DNA of 64,000 nucleotides. Source: Jatrophihabitans sp964252635. GTDB lineage: Bacteria > Actinomycetota > Actinomycetes > Mycobacteriales > Jatrophihabitantaceae. The notes below the pieces were generated by a model, which was not told the DNA's origin, did no database searches, and was given only the letters and a program-made list of their open reading frames with translations. The translations under genes were made by a program, and so were the position numbers. Location: NCBI RefSeq assembly GCF_964252635.1, contig NZ_CAXUNP010000010.1, forward strand, positions 41,792 through 105,791, written 5' to 3'. Below are positions 53,006-61,637 of the stretch, piece after piece. The stretch's first letter is position 1. Each line of letters opens with the position of its first letter.

Positions 53006-55271
53006 GCCGTGCGGCGAGGTCGCCCGCCGGCCAGGACCGTGCACTGCTGTCGTGGACGCCGAACAGCTGGGCGGCGTCGTCGTCCCCCAGCCCGTGTCGC
53101 GCCGTACGACGGACCCCGCGGCTCGCACGCACGCGCAGCGCGGGTGTGCGGATCTCGCCGTGGCGGTCGGCGGCGGTGGCGAGGGCGTCGAGGTCATGGA
53201 GGTCGGCCGGGCCCGTCAGCTCGGCGACGCACCAGGCGCGGGCCAGCACGTCCGCCGACGGTGACCCGACGACGATGCGCGGGTCCGCGCGCACGAGGTC
53301 CGCGGACGCCCCGGTGACGGCGTCGAGGTAGAGCACGCAGTCGACGCCGGCTCCGAAGGCCGAGCGGGCCGTCGCCAGCGCCTGCGCCGCGGTCATCGCC
53401 GGCGCGCGCACCACGATCGACGGGTACGGCCACCACGACCCCGGCCCGCGCGCGTCGGGGTCGGGCAGCAGGGCGGCGAGCATCAGCGTCTCAGGATCCT
53501 TCGCCGCCGGGTCGGCACCGGCACGGGCGCCCCAGTCGGGCCCGTCGTGCCACGCGACCGCGCCGGGCACGTGTGCAAGCACTGCACCGGCGACGTACAG
53601 GCGGTGCGCCAGCTCCCAGTCCTCGCCCCCGTAGCCGACGAAGCGCTCGTCGAAGCCGCCGACCTCGGCGAACAGCGCCGCAGGGCCGCCGAGCACGGCG
53701 CTGATGACGTAGCGGTAGGAGCGGCGGTCGACGCGCAGCAGGTCGTCACTGGCCCGGTAGGCGTCCGTCAACCAGGCCGGCTCGTCGAGCTCGTCGACCT
53801 GCACCTGTCCGGCCCTCCACGCGGCGAGGCGGTCCGGTGTCAGCTGCTCGAGGTCGGCGTGCCGGCGCCGGCCCACCGTGACCGCGTCCGGGCACACCGC
53901 GGGCAGCGCCAGCAGGCTGCGCAGGTAGTCCGGCTCGGGCACCGTGTCGCCGTCGAGGAAGGCCAGCAGCTCCCCCGAGGCGGCCCGCGCACCCAGGCTG
54001 CGGGCGCGGGCGGCGCGGAACCCGTGGTCGTCCTGCCGGAGCACCTGCACGGCCAGTGACCCGGCGGCCGTCGTGTCGGGCGCCCGGCGCGACCCGTCGT
54101 CGACCACGACGATCTCGAGCCGGTCCTGCGGGTAGGTCTGCCCGGCCAGCCCGGCCAGGACGAGATCGAGCTGCCGCTGCGCCTCGAAGTACGGCACGAC
54201 GACCGAGACGGTGGGTTGCGTGGCCGGGGCGGGGAGCAGGTCCCACCGGTTGCCGGGCACGGTGTGCCCGCCGGCCACCGCCACGGCGCGAGGCGGGACG
54301 CACGCACGCAGGTGCTCGGCGTAGGCGTCGGCACTGTCGGAGAGGGACGGTCCGCGCGCGACGTCGTCGCCCAGCCAGGTGCGGTCGGGCTCGGCCAGCG
54401 CGGTGGCCAGGGCGGCCCGGAGCGCCGCCGGGTCGTCGGGGTCGTAAAGCCACAGCGCACCGGGCCGGGCCGCCGCGAGCTCGCGCGTGTACGCACAGTC
54501 GGGCACGAGCGGGCGTCGATCGTGCGCCAGCCAGGTGTTGATCGAGCCGGACGCCGTGACGCGGCGGTTGGGCGCCACCGGCACCGCCGCGGCACGCAAG
54601 CGCGCCCCCAGCTCGCCGTCCGGGACGAACCCGGTGACCCGGAACCGCCCGGCGGCCAGCGTCGCGTATCGCTCCGGCAGGTCCTCGTGGCCCTCGGACG
54701 GGCGACCCAGGGCCAGCAGCGACGCGCCCTCGGGCAGCGCGGCGATGACCTGCTCGTAGCCGCGGTCGGGGAACAGGAAGCCCAGGACCACGACGTCGGT
54801 CGGGCCGGACGCCGTGCGCGCGCCTGAGCCGCCGGCCCGCTCGACGGGCAGCGGGATGCGACGCAGCGAGTGCACGCCACCCGCCCACGGCGTCACCAGG
54901 TCGAGCTCGACGTCGCTGTTGACGACCACGCCACGCGACGCCTCGACCACCTGCCGGTAGAAGGCGGCCCGTCGCTGCTGGAAGTCGGTGGTGTCGTAGG
55001 GGACGTCGTGCAGGGTGACCGACAGCGCGGCACCGTCCGCGTGCACCCGGCCGGCCAGGGCGGCGAAGGCCCCTGCTGCGGAGTCCAGGTCGGGCCTGAA
55101 CAACCGCTCGGTGACCGGCACGTGCACGACGTCGTAGCCGGTCAGCTGCACGTCGTCATCGGGGCGTTCGACGCGGCGCGCGTCGTGGCCGCACGCCCCG
55201 GCCACCTCCACGGCGTGCCGAACGACGCCGTGCTGGTCGGGCCCGGGCACGAGGTGCAGGACGCGCGTCAC
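52992..55271 (-). CDS. Bifunctional glycosyltransferase, GT4-like N-domain then GT2-like C-domain
   Basis: 759 residues. Residues 1 to about 345 form a GT4-type glycosyltransferase of GT-B fold: VLHLVPGPDQHG at the start, VVVLGFLFPDRGYEQVIAALPEG and TASGSINTWLAHDRRPLVPD in the donor region. Residues about 350-600 form a GT2 GT-A domain: VSVVVPYFEAQRQLDLVLAGL, VVDDGS, ELLAFLDGDTVPEPDYL with a DGD-type acidic motif, and a Glyco_transf_7C GYGGEDWELAHRL. A C-terminal extension (about 640-759) is not recognised. It overlaps the next gene upstream by 4 bp. Two transfers on one glycan seem likely. The donors are unknown. Confidence 0.88.
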   Translation of the reverse strand: MTRVLHLVPGPDQHGVVRHAVEVAGACGHDARRVERPDDDVQLTGYDVVHVPVTERLFRPDLDSAAGAFAALAGRVHADGAALSVTLHDVPYDTTDFQQRRAAFYRQVVEASRGVVVNSDVELDLVTPWAGGVHSLRRIPLPVERAGGSGARTASGPTDVVVLGFLFPDRGYEQVIAALPEGASLLALGRPSEGHEDLPERYATLAAGRFRVTGFVPDGELGARLRAAAVPVAPNRRVTASGSINTWLAHDRRPLVPDCAYTRELAAARPGALWLYDPDDPAALRAALATALAEPDRTWLGDDVARGPSLSDSADAYAEHLRACVPPRAVAVAGGHTVPGNRWDLLPAPATQPTVSVVVPYFEAQRQLDLVLAGLAGQTYPQDRLEIVVVDDGSRRAPDTTAAGSLAVQVLRQDDHGFRAARARSLGARAASGELLAFLDGDTVPEPDYLRSLLALPAVCPDAVTVGRRRHADLEQLTPDRLAAWRAGQVQVDELDEPAWLTDAYRASDDLLRVDRRSYRYVISAVLGGPAALFAEVGGFDERFVGYGGEDWELAHRLYVAGAVLAHVPGAVAWHDGPDWGARAGADPAAKDPETLMLAALLPDPDARGPGSWWPYPSIVVRAPAMTAAQALATARSAFGAGVDCVLYLDAVTGASADLVRADPRIVVGSPSADVLARAWCVAELTGPADLHDLDALATAADRHGEIRTPALRVRASRGVRRTARHGLGDDDAAQLFGVHDSSARSWPAGDLAARLRPR

Positions 55272-57130
55272 GGCACGCGGGCCGGGCGGGAGCGCTGCCG
55301 GGCCAGGTCGCGGTAGAGCACGTCGTGGGTGGCCCGGACCAGGTCGCGCTCGACCTCGCGGGCCGCACGGTCGGCGGGCACGGCGGCCGGGCGCCGGACC
55401 ACGTCGGCGACCGCGGCCCGCAGGCCGGCCGGGTCGAGGCCGGCCGTCTCGTCGTTGCCGTACACCGCGGCACCGGCGAGCTGCGAGGCGACGTGGCCAC
55501 TGCTCGGCGCGATGACGTGGGTGCCGAGGTCACGGGCCAGCTCGGCCCAGCCCGAGTGCGTGCCCCACCGGTAGGGCAGCACCACGGCGTGCGCGGCGGC
55601 GACGAGGGCGTGCAGCTCGTCGGGCGGCAGGTACTCGCGGGTCAGCAGGGTGAGCTCACCGCGGGCCGCGGCCGCTCTCGTGCCCGCCAGCTCGGGCCGC
55701 TCGGCGACGGACGGCTGCACGAGCACGACGACACGGGCGTCCGCCGCGCCCTGCACGGCGGCACCCACCACGGCGTCCGGGTCGACGACGTTGCGCCGCA
55801 GTGCCTTCAGCGGCACGAGGACCGTCGGCGGGTCGGCGGGCGGGCGGCCGAGCGCTGCCCCGACGTCGGCCGCGGACAGCAGGGTCGGATGCACGACGAC
55901 CTCGGGCCGCCGGCCGAAGCGCCGCCGGCACTCGTCCGCCGCCGCGTCGGTCAGGGTGAGGGCGCGCTGCGCGTGCTGCAGCAGCAGCGACAGGTGCGCG
56001 TCGTGTCGTCGACGGTCGGCGTGGTGCGGGTTGCGCAGGTCGTGCACCGTCACGGCCAGCGCCAGGCCCAGCTCGTCCAGCCGCGCGAGCCAGCCGTCCA
56101 GCGCGTCGGGGTCGACGTGGTCGTAGCCGAAGTGCACGTGCACGACGTCAATGCCGTCGGCGGCGTCCGCGAGCGCGTCGGCGTCGAGCAGCGGGTCCGG
56201 TTCCCACGCCGTGACGCGGTCCGGCGCCACCCGCACGACCGACGCCGGCAGCACCGCGTCGAGGTAGGGGTGGCGGGCCGGGACGGTGACCACGCGGGGC
56301 GCGTCGGTGCGCCGCGGCGCACCGGTCGGGCCGGTCTCGACGAGCCCGTCGGCCGCGAACGCGTCCAGCCAGCCGGACATCGGCAGCGAGCCGTTGCGGC
56401 GCAGGTAGACCTCGCTGTTGCGCACGATGTCGTCGACGTGCTCGACCGGCGGGCGGCTCACCGGGTGGTGCTGGTGGTAGGCGTCGGCTCCCCCCACCAT
56501 CAGCAGCGGCACGCCCGAGGTGACGACGTGGACGCCGAAGTCGGTGTCCTCGGCGCCGTAGCCGACGTAGCCGGCCCAGAACCCACCGAGACGGGCCCAG
56601 GTGCCGGCCGTCAGCGCGAACGACAGCGACCAGAACAGCGCCGCGTCCAGGGGCAGTACCGCCCCGGGCGCCGGGTCGGGGCGCGCGGCGTGGGGCGCGC
56701 GCAGCAGGGTGGGGTCGTCCACCCGCCAGTCCCGGCCAGCGAGCGGCGGCAGGTAGGTGACGGGGCCGCAGAGGACCGCGTCGGTGTGCCGCGTCAGCGC
56801 CTCCGTGTAGTGCTCGAGCAGGTCGGGGGCGGGCAGGCAGTCGACGTCGAGGAACACCAGCTCGGTCGCGCCGGCGGCGAGCGCCTCGGCGGCGCCGGCG
56901 TTGCGGGCGGCGGCGACCGGCAGCCCGGCCGCGATCGTGTCCAGGGCCACGACCCGAGTGAGCAGATCGGGTTCCCGTGCCACCACCCCGGCCACTTCCG
57001 GGTCGGCGACGGCGACGACGACGTGCAGCAGCGGCGCGGGGTCGCACCGGGCCAGGTGATGCCGTTGCACGGCCAGGTGCTCGTGCCGCCCGCTGACCAC
57101 CGTGACGACGGCGGTGCGTTCAGCGCCCAT
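55268..57130 (-). CDS. Bifunctional glycosyltransferase, GT2-like N-domain then GT4-like C-domain
   Basis: 620 residues from ATG at 57130. The GT2 domain comes first: AVVTVVSGRHEHLAVQRHHL, then LVFLDVDCLPAPDLLEHYTEAL with a DVD acidic motif and GYVGYGAEDTDFGVHVVTSG of the Glyco_transf_7C type. After about residue 270 a GT4 GT-B domain follows: VVHVHFGYDHVDPDALDGWL, LTLTDAAADECRRRFGRRPEVV and YLPPDELHALVAAAHAVVLPYRWGTHSGWAELARDLGTHVIA. The module order is the mirror image of the neighbour at 52992-55271. It overlaps the GT28-like gene by 11 bp and the next gene by 4 bp. Confidence 0.88.
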   Translation of the reverse strand: MGAERTAVVTVVSGRHEHLAVQRHHLARCDPAPLLHVVVAVADPEVAGVVAREPDLLTRVVALDTIAAGLPVAAARNAGAAEALAAGATELVFLDVDCLPAPDLLEHYTEALTRHTDAVLCGPVTYLPPLAGRDWRVDDPTLLRAPHAARPDPAPGAVLPLDAALFWSLSFALTAGTWARLGGFWAGYVGYGAEDTDFGVHVVTSGVPLLMVGGADAYHQHHPVSRPPVEHVDDIVRNSEVYLRRNGSLPMSGWLDAFAADGLVETGPTGAPRRTDAPRVVTVPARHPYLDAVLPASVVRVAPDRVTAWEPDPLLDADALADAADGIDVVHVHFGYDHVDPDALDGWLARLDELGLALAVTVHDLRNPHHADRRRHDAHLSLLLQHAQRALTLTDAAADECRRRFGRRPEVVVHPTLLSAADVGAALGRPPADPPTVLVPLKALRRNVVDPDAVVGAAVQGAADARVVVLVQPSVAERPELAGTRAAAARGELTLLTREYLPPDELHALVAAAHAVVLPYRWGTHSGWAELARDLGTHVIAPSSGHVASQLAGAAVYGNDETAGLDPAGLRAAVADVVRRPAAVPADRAAREVERDLVRATHDVLYRDLARQRSRPARVP

Positions 57131-58097
57131 CGCCCACCGGCTGCAGGGCTCGCTCGGCGAGGGCGTGAGCGAAGCGGCCCGCACCCTGTCCGTCGTTCCA
57201 CCGCTGCCACGACTCCCCCCGCGCGCACGCGGACGTCAGCACCCCGTCCCACTCGTCGGGCGCCGGCCAGGCGTCGAGCACGGTGGCCAGGCCAGCGGCC
57301 TTCAGGGCACCGCCGGTGGTGCGTTGCTCGGCGAACGGGCGGGACTGCGGGACCACGACGGCCGGTCGCCCTGCCGCGGCGACCTCGGCCAGGGCGTTGA
57401 GGCCGGCGTGGGTGACGACGACGTCGCTGTCCTGCAGGGCCGACCACACGTCACCGCTCCAGGTGCCACCGCCGCCCAACGCCGTCCAGGTCCAGCCGGC
57501 CCCGTCGGCCGGCACGGTCAGCCCGTCGGCGCCGCCCGATCCCAGCAGCACCAGCACGCGGCCCGCAGCGGGCGCGGGCCGGCCGGGCCGGCCGTCGAAG
57601 CGCGAGATGGCACCCGTGTGCACGACCTTCGCCCCGTAGTCGCAAAGGTGCGGGGGGTCGAGGATCGCGCGTGGCCACGGCGCGACGATGGTCGTGGCGA
57701 GGCGGTAGGCCAGGCGGTGCGCGTCGTCGGTGCGCTCACCGGGCAGGGTGACGACCGCGACAGGTGTGCCGAGCAGCCGGACGAGCGTCGCCACCTCCAC
57801 CGACAGGTCGACCACCACCAGCCGCGGCCGCTCGCGCCGCACCCAGTCGGCCACGGTGGACATCCGGTCGGCGTAGCCGGGTGAGTTGGTCGGCGCCCAG
57901 TGCAGCGCACCACCGGCGTCCGGCCCGTCCGCGTCGTCGAGGGCGGGGTCCGGCGGCAGCGGCACCCAGTCGGCGAACGGCTCCCCCGGGCTCGGCAGCG
58001 AGGACAGCCCCACGACCGGTTCGTCGAGCGCGTGCGCGAGGCTCAGGGCCCGGTGCAGGTGGCCGTGGCCCTGGTGGTGGACGTAGTACCCGATCAC
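57120..58097 (-). CDS. GT28/MurG-like glycosyltransferase
   Basis: 325 residues from a GTG at 58097. N-lobe: YYVHHQGHGHLHRALSLAHAL, a glycine/histidine-rich start typical of GT28 enzymes, then RPRLVVVDLSVEVATLVRLLG. C-lobe: VLVLLGSGGADG, SDVVVTHAGLNALAEVAAAGRPAVVVPQSRPFAEQRTTGGAL with the donor-binding HxGxN..E and PxxxxxEQ segments. MurG-type enzymes add a sugar to lipid-linked acceptors. No membrane segment is visible. It overlaps both neighbours (4 bp and 11 bp), so the four genes are tightly coupled. Confidence 0.85.
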   Translation of the reverse strand: MIGYYVHHQGHGHLHRALSLAHALDEPVVGLSSLPSPGEPFADWVPLPPDPALDDADGPDAGGALHWAPTNSPGYADRMSTVADWVRRERPRLVVVDLSVEVATLVRLLGTPVAVVTLPGERTDDAHRLAYRLATTIVAPWPRAILDPPHLCDYGAKVVHTGAISRFDGRPGRPAPAAGRVLVLLGSGGADGLTVPADGAGWTWTALGGGGTWSGDVWSALQDSDVVVTHAGLNALAEVAAAGRPAVVVPQSRPFAEQRTTGGALKAAGLATVLDAWPAPDEWDGVLTSACARGESWQRWNDGQGAGRFAHALAERALQPVGDGR

Positions 58098-59158
58098 GCC
58101 GCAGCGGTCTCGTCCAGCACGAGCTCGTACTCATCGAGCATGCGCTCGAGGGAACAGAACTTCTCGGCGCGCTCGCGGGCCGCGGCCCGGTCGAGGTCGG
58201 CAGCCTCGTCGATGGCCCTGGCCAGGGAGGCGACGTCGTCGGGCACGGCCAGCCGGGCGCAGGACTCGTCGACGACCTCGACGGTGCCGCCTCGCGCGAA
58301 GGTGGCCACCGGCGTGCCCGATGCCAGCGCCTCGGCGAGCACGAGGCCGTACGGCTCGTCCCAGACCGGCGTCGCGACCGCCACCGCGGACGTACGCACC
58401 AGGTGCGACAGCGCCTCGTGGCCGAGGTGCCCGGCAAAGACCGCGTCGCGGCCGAGCAGCGGCGACACCACCTCGGCGAAGTACTCGGGGTCCGACACCG
58501 GGCCGGCGAGCACGAGGCGCCGACCGGTGAGGCGGGCGGCCAGGATGGCGAGGTGCGGGGCCTTCTCCGGCACCATCCGGCCCGACCAGACCAGGTCCCG
58601 CCCGCCCGGCCCGGGCTGCCACGCCTCGCAGTCCACGCCGTTGGCCACGACGTCGACCGGCCCGAGGGTGGGGCGCCACTGCTCGGCGGTGTACCGGCTG
58701 ACCGCGACGAAACGCACCGGCGGGGTGGGGCCCACCTGCACCGCCGACTCCAGCCACGGTGTCGGCGGGGTGTGCAGCGTGGTCACCATCGGAGCCGGCA
58801 GCAGGTAGGACAGCGCGATCGGCAGGTGGTGCTGGCTGTGGTTGTGGATGACGTCGAAGCGCCCGCGCTGGCGGGCCAGGCCGGTCATCAGGGCCAGGTA
58901 GGCGTGGTGCTCGTGCAGGAACACCTCGGGCGGCATCGAGACGTCCTGGCGGGCGGTCTCGGACAGCTGCAGGTTCATGGCCAGCTCGACCAGCGGCAGG
59001 CTCGGGTCCGACCCGGGCGCCGCAAACAGGGTCACGTCATGGCCCCGACGGCACAGGCGTTCGGTCAGGGCACGGATGTGCGCCGTGAGCCCCCCGGAGA
59101 ACGGCTCGGCAATCGGCGTGCGAGCTGGTCCGATGATGGCGATGCGTCGACGGATCAC
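58094..59158 (-). CDS. GT4 family glycosyltransferase, first gene of the operon
   Basis: 354 residues from GTG at 59158. GT-B fold: IAIIGPARTPIAEPFSGGLTAHIRALTERLCRRGHDVTLFAAPGSD, VIHNHSQHHLPIALSYLLPAPMVTTLHTPP, then a donor lobe with VDVVANGVDCEAW, LVWSGRMVPEKAPHLAI, and VWDEPYGLVLAEALASGTPVATFARGGTVEVV, the ExG-xxxE(A) signature of GT4. It is the most upstream gene of the four and overlaps the GT28-like gene by a GTGA. It starts 162 bp after the ARC stop. Donor and acceptor are not evident. Confidence 0.92.
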   Translation of the reverse strand: MIRRRIAIIGPARTPIAEPFSGGLTAHIRALTERLCRRGHDVTLFAAPGSDPSLPLVELAMNLQLSETARQDVSMPPEVFLHEHHAYLALMTGLARQRGRFDVIHNHSQHHLPIALSYLLPAPMVTTLHTPPTPWLESAVQVGPTPPVRFVAVSRYTAEQWRPTLGPVDVVANGVDCEAWQPGPGGRDLVWSGRMVPEKAPHLAILAARLTGRRLVLAGPVSDPEYFAEVVSPLLGRDAVFAGHLGHEALSHLVRTSAVAVATPVWDEPYGLVLAEALASGTPVATFARGGTVEVVDESCARLAVPDDVASLARAIDEAADLDRAAARERAEKFCSLERMLDEYELVLDETAAA

Positions 59159-59320
59159 AAAAAGCCTCGGTCTGTCGAGCGCGGTGGACGTCCCAGTTGT
59201 TTGCGGGCGAACTACGCGCAAGCCCGATCAAACCAGACGGGGGGCCCGAGGGGGGCATCGTCACCCCAAAGGGTGGTCATCCGGGCCGCGGGAGGTAGGC
59301 ACAACGGCCGTCACAGCTGG
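59159..59320 (-). promoter_or_regulatory. Gap between ARC and the glycosyltransferase operon
   Basis: No gene is visible. A small CACCC-CAAA-GGGTG hairpin (59262-59275) and GC-rich stretches lie near the ARC 3' end, a weak terminator candidate. The rest presumably holds the operon promoter, but I see no convincing -10/-35 pair. Confidence 0.4.
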
Positions 59321-61117
59321 TTACAGATACTGCCCGGTGTTGCCGACGGTATCGATGGAACGGCCCGCGTCGCTGCCCTTGCCGCCGGACACGAGCGTGC
59401 GGATATAGACGATCCGCTCACCCTTCTTGCCGGAGATCCGCGCCCAGTCGTCGGGGTTGGTCGTGTTGGGCAGGTCCTCGTTCTCGCGGAACTCGTCGAC
59501 GCACGCGGCGAGCAGGTGCTGCATGCGCAGGCCGCGCTCGCCGAGGGTCAGCAGGTCCTTGATGGCCATCTTCTTGCCGCGGTCGACGATGTTCTGGATC
59601 ATCGCGCCCGAGTTGAAGTCTTTGAAGTACAGGGTCTCCTTATCACCGTTGGCGTAGGTGACCTCGAGGAAGCGGTTCTCCTCGCTCTCGGTGTACATGC
59701 GCTCGACGGTGTTCGAGATCATCGACGCGACGGTGGCCTCGGGGTCCCCGCCGTTCTCCTTGAGGTCCTCGTCGTGGATCGGCAGGCCCGGCAGGATGTA
59801 CTTGCTGAAGATGTCGGCCGCCGCCTGGGCGTCCGGGCGCTCGATCTTGATCTTCACGTCGAGCCGGCCCGGGCGCAGGATGGCGGGGTCGATCATGTCC
59901 TCGCGGTTCGACGCGCCGATGACGATGACGTTCTTCAGGCCCTCGACACCGTCGATCTCGGACAGCAGCTGCGGCACGATCGTGTTCTCGACGTCGGAGC
60001 TGACGCCGGACCCGCGGGTGCGGAAGATCGAGTCCATCTCGTCGAAGAAGACGATGACCGGGGTGCCGTCGGACGCCTTCTCGCGGGCCCGCTGGAAGAC
60101 GAGGCGGATGTGGCGCTCGGTCTCCCCGACGTACTTGTTGAGCAGCTCCGGGCCCTTGATGTTCAGGAAGAACGCGGTGGCCTTCTCGTCGCCGCCGTGG
60201 ACCTTCTGCACCTGCTTGGCCAGGGAGTTGGCGACGGCCTTGGCGATGAGCGTCTTGCCGCAGCCGGGCGGGCCGTAGAGCAGGATGCCCTTCGGCGGGC
60301 GCAGCTGGTGCTCACGGAACAAGTCGCCGTGCAGGAAGGGCAGCTCGACCGCGTCGCGGATGGATTCGATCTGGCCGGTGAGGCCGCCGATGTCGGCGTA
60401 GTCGATGTCGGGGACCTCTTCGAGGATGAGCTCCTCGACCTCGCTCTTGGGGACACGCTCGTACACGTAGGACGACCGGGTCTCGAGCAGCAGGGAGTCG
60501 CCGGGGCGCAGTGGCTTCTCGCGCAGCAGGTCGGCCAGGAAGACCACCCGCTCCTCGTCGGTGTGGCCCACGACCAGGGCGCGGTCGCCGCCGTCGAGGA
60601 TCTCCTTGAGCATGACGACCTCGCCGGTGCGCTCGAACCCGCGCGCGGCGACCACGTTCATGGCTTCATTGAGCATGACCTCCTGGCCGTGGTGCAGTTC
60701 CAGCACCTCGACTTCGGGCGACACCGCGACCCGCAGCTTGCGACCGGTGGTGAAGATGTCGACGGTGCCGTCCTCGAAGGCCTCGAGGAAGACGCCGTAG
60801 CCGCTCGGCGGCTGCGCCAGGCGGTCGACCTCCTCCTTGAGCTGCACCATCTGGTCGCGCGCCTCACGCAGCGTGTCCGACAGCCGCTCGTTGCGATCGC
60901 CCAGCGCCGCGATGCGCGACTGCGCCTCGGCGAGGCGGTCCTCGAGCAGGCGCAGGTGACGCGGTGACTCCGACACCCGGGCGCGGAGCAGCTCGATCTC
61001 CTGCTCCAGGAACGCCGTGCGACGACGCAGCTCGGGGTCGTTCTGGGCCCCGCGTGCGGTGGCCTCGCGACCGTCGCTCGCCTCGTCGTGCTGTCCACCT
61101 CGTGACTCCTGAGTCAC
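59321..61117 (-). CDS. arc: Proteasome-associated AAA ATPase ARC/Mpa
   Basis: About 598 residues. N-terminal coiled coil (about 30-90, FLEQEIELLRARVSESPRHLRLLEDRLAEAQSRIAALGDRNERL) binds Pup; OB domains (about 95-205) follow; the AAA domain has Walker A LLYGPPGCGKTLIAK and Walker B VIVFFDEMDS. The protein ends GQYL, the C-terminal motif that docks into and opens the 20S proteasome. It unfolds pupylated proteins. GTG 61117 is preferred because GAGGAGG lies 8 nt upstream; a GTG at 61141 gives 606 residues. It is the gene directly upstream of the glycosyltransferase operon. Confidence 0.96.
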   Translation of the reverse strand: MTQESRGGQHDEASDGREATARGAQNDPELRRRTAFLEQEIELLRARVSESPRHLRLLEDRLAEAQSRIAALGDRNERLSDTLREARDQMVQLKEEVDRLAQPPSGYGVFLEAFEDGTVDIFTTGRKLRVAVSPEVEVLELHHGQEVMLNEAMNVVAARGFERTGEVVMLKEILDGGDRALVVGHTDEERVVFLADLLREKPLRPGDSLLLETRSSYVYERVPKSEVEELILEEVPDIDYADIGGLTGQIESIRDAVELPFLHGDLFREHQLRPPKGILLYGPPGCGKTLIAKAVANSLAKQVQKVHGGDEKATAFFLNIKGPELLNKYVGETERHIRLVFQRAREKASDGTPVIVFFDEMDSIFRTRGSGVSSDVENTIVPQLLSEIDGVEGLKNVIVIGASNREDMIDPAILRPGRLDVKIKIERPDAQAAADIFSKYILPGLPIHDEDLKENGGDPEATVASMISNTVERMYTESEENRFLEVTYANGDKETLYFKDFNSGAMIQNIVDRGKKMAIKDLLTLGERGLRMQHLLAACVDEFRENEDLPNTTNPDDWARISGKKGERIVYIRTLVSGGKGSDAGRSIDTVGNTGQYL

Positions 61118-61284
61118 TGCGGCCACCTCCTCATTCGCCACGGCCGACGAGGTCGGCTCGCGCGGAGTGTTCGCGAGATTTCACCCTACACACGCGAGTC
61201 GCCGCGCAACGGCAACTACCCTCGAGTCGAAGGGCCGATCGACACCACAGAACAGGCATCGCATTACCGAGGAGTTACCCACCT

Positions 61285-61314
61285 GTGAGCGAAAAAAGCG
61301 GAGCGGACGAATGA
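61285..61314 (+). CDS. Candidate 9-codon leader ORF coupled to the ferredoxin gene
   Basis: A GTG at 61285, 9-10 nt after a GAGGAG site, opens the short frame VSEKSGADE and stops at TGA 61312-61314, which overlaps the ferredoxin ATG (ATGA). It could couple translation to the ferredoxin. Its size makes chance possible; conservation would be needed to accept it. Confidence 0.3.
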   Translation: MSEKSGADE

Positions 61315-61586
61315 GCGACGCGCTGCGCGTATGGATCGACCAGGACCTGTGCACCGGCGACGGGCTCTGCGTCCAGTACGCACCCGAGGTGTTCGAGTTC
61401 GACGTCGACGGCCTCGCCTACGTCAAGGACGGCGACGGCGAGCTGCTCGCGGCCCCGCAGGCGCGGGCCGACGTGCCCGCGTCGCTGCGGCTGGACGTGA
61501 TCTCGTCGGCCAAGGAGTGCCCCGGCGACTGCATCCACGTGGTGCGCGAGAGCGACAACGTCGAGGTCGCCGGCCCCGAGGCCTGA
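61311..61586 (+). CDS. Single-cluster ferredoxin with C-x2-D-x2-C motif
   Basis: 91 residues. The iron-sulfur motif near the N-terminus is CTGDGLC, where the second Cys of a 4Fe-4S CxxCxxC is Asp. A later ECPGDCIHV supplies the remote Cys followed by Pro and one additional Cys. Such Asp-containing ferredoxins hold a 3Fe-4S or a 4Fe-4S with an Asp ligand, as in Pyrococcus and many actinobacterial P450 partners. Electron donor to a cytochrome P450 or another oxidoreductase is likely, but no P450 is nearby. It is divergent from arc and convergent with trmI, a conserved neighbourhood. Confidence 0.9.
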   Translation: MSDALRVWIDQDLCTGDGLCVQYAPEVFEFDVDGLAYVKDGDGELLAAPQARADVPASLRLDVISSAKECPGDCIHVVRESDNVEVAGPEA

Positions 61587-61604
61587 ACGTCCCGCGGCGC
61601 TTCT

Positions 61605-61635
61605 GCCGGAGGTTCGTGGCGCCGGAGGTTCGTGG
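61605..61635. repeat. Tandem 16-bp direct repeat after the ferredoxin gene
   Basis: GCCGGAGGTTCGTGG occurs twice head to tail (61605-61619 and 61621-61635, 16-bp period). A diverged third GGAAGGTTCGGG follows at the trmI 3' end. It lies in the 51-bp gap between two convergent genes. It could be slippage-prone or part of a terminator. Confidence 0.5.
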
Positions 61636-61637
61636 GA

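Noticed and set aside
57764..60967. A 1067-codon open frame on the + strand
   Set aside because: It runs antisense to three glycosyltransferase and the ARC genes, all of which have clear domain signatures; long antisense frames are expected at this GC content.
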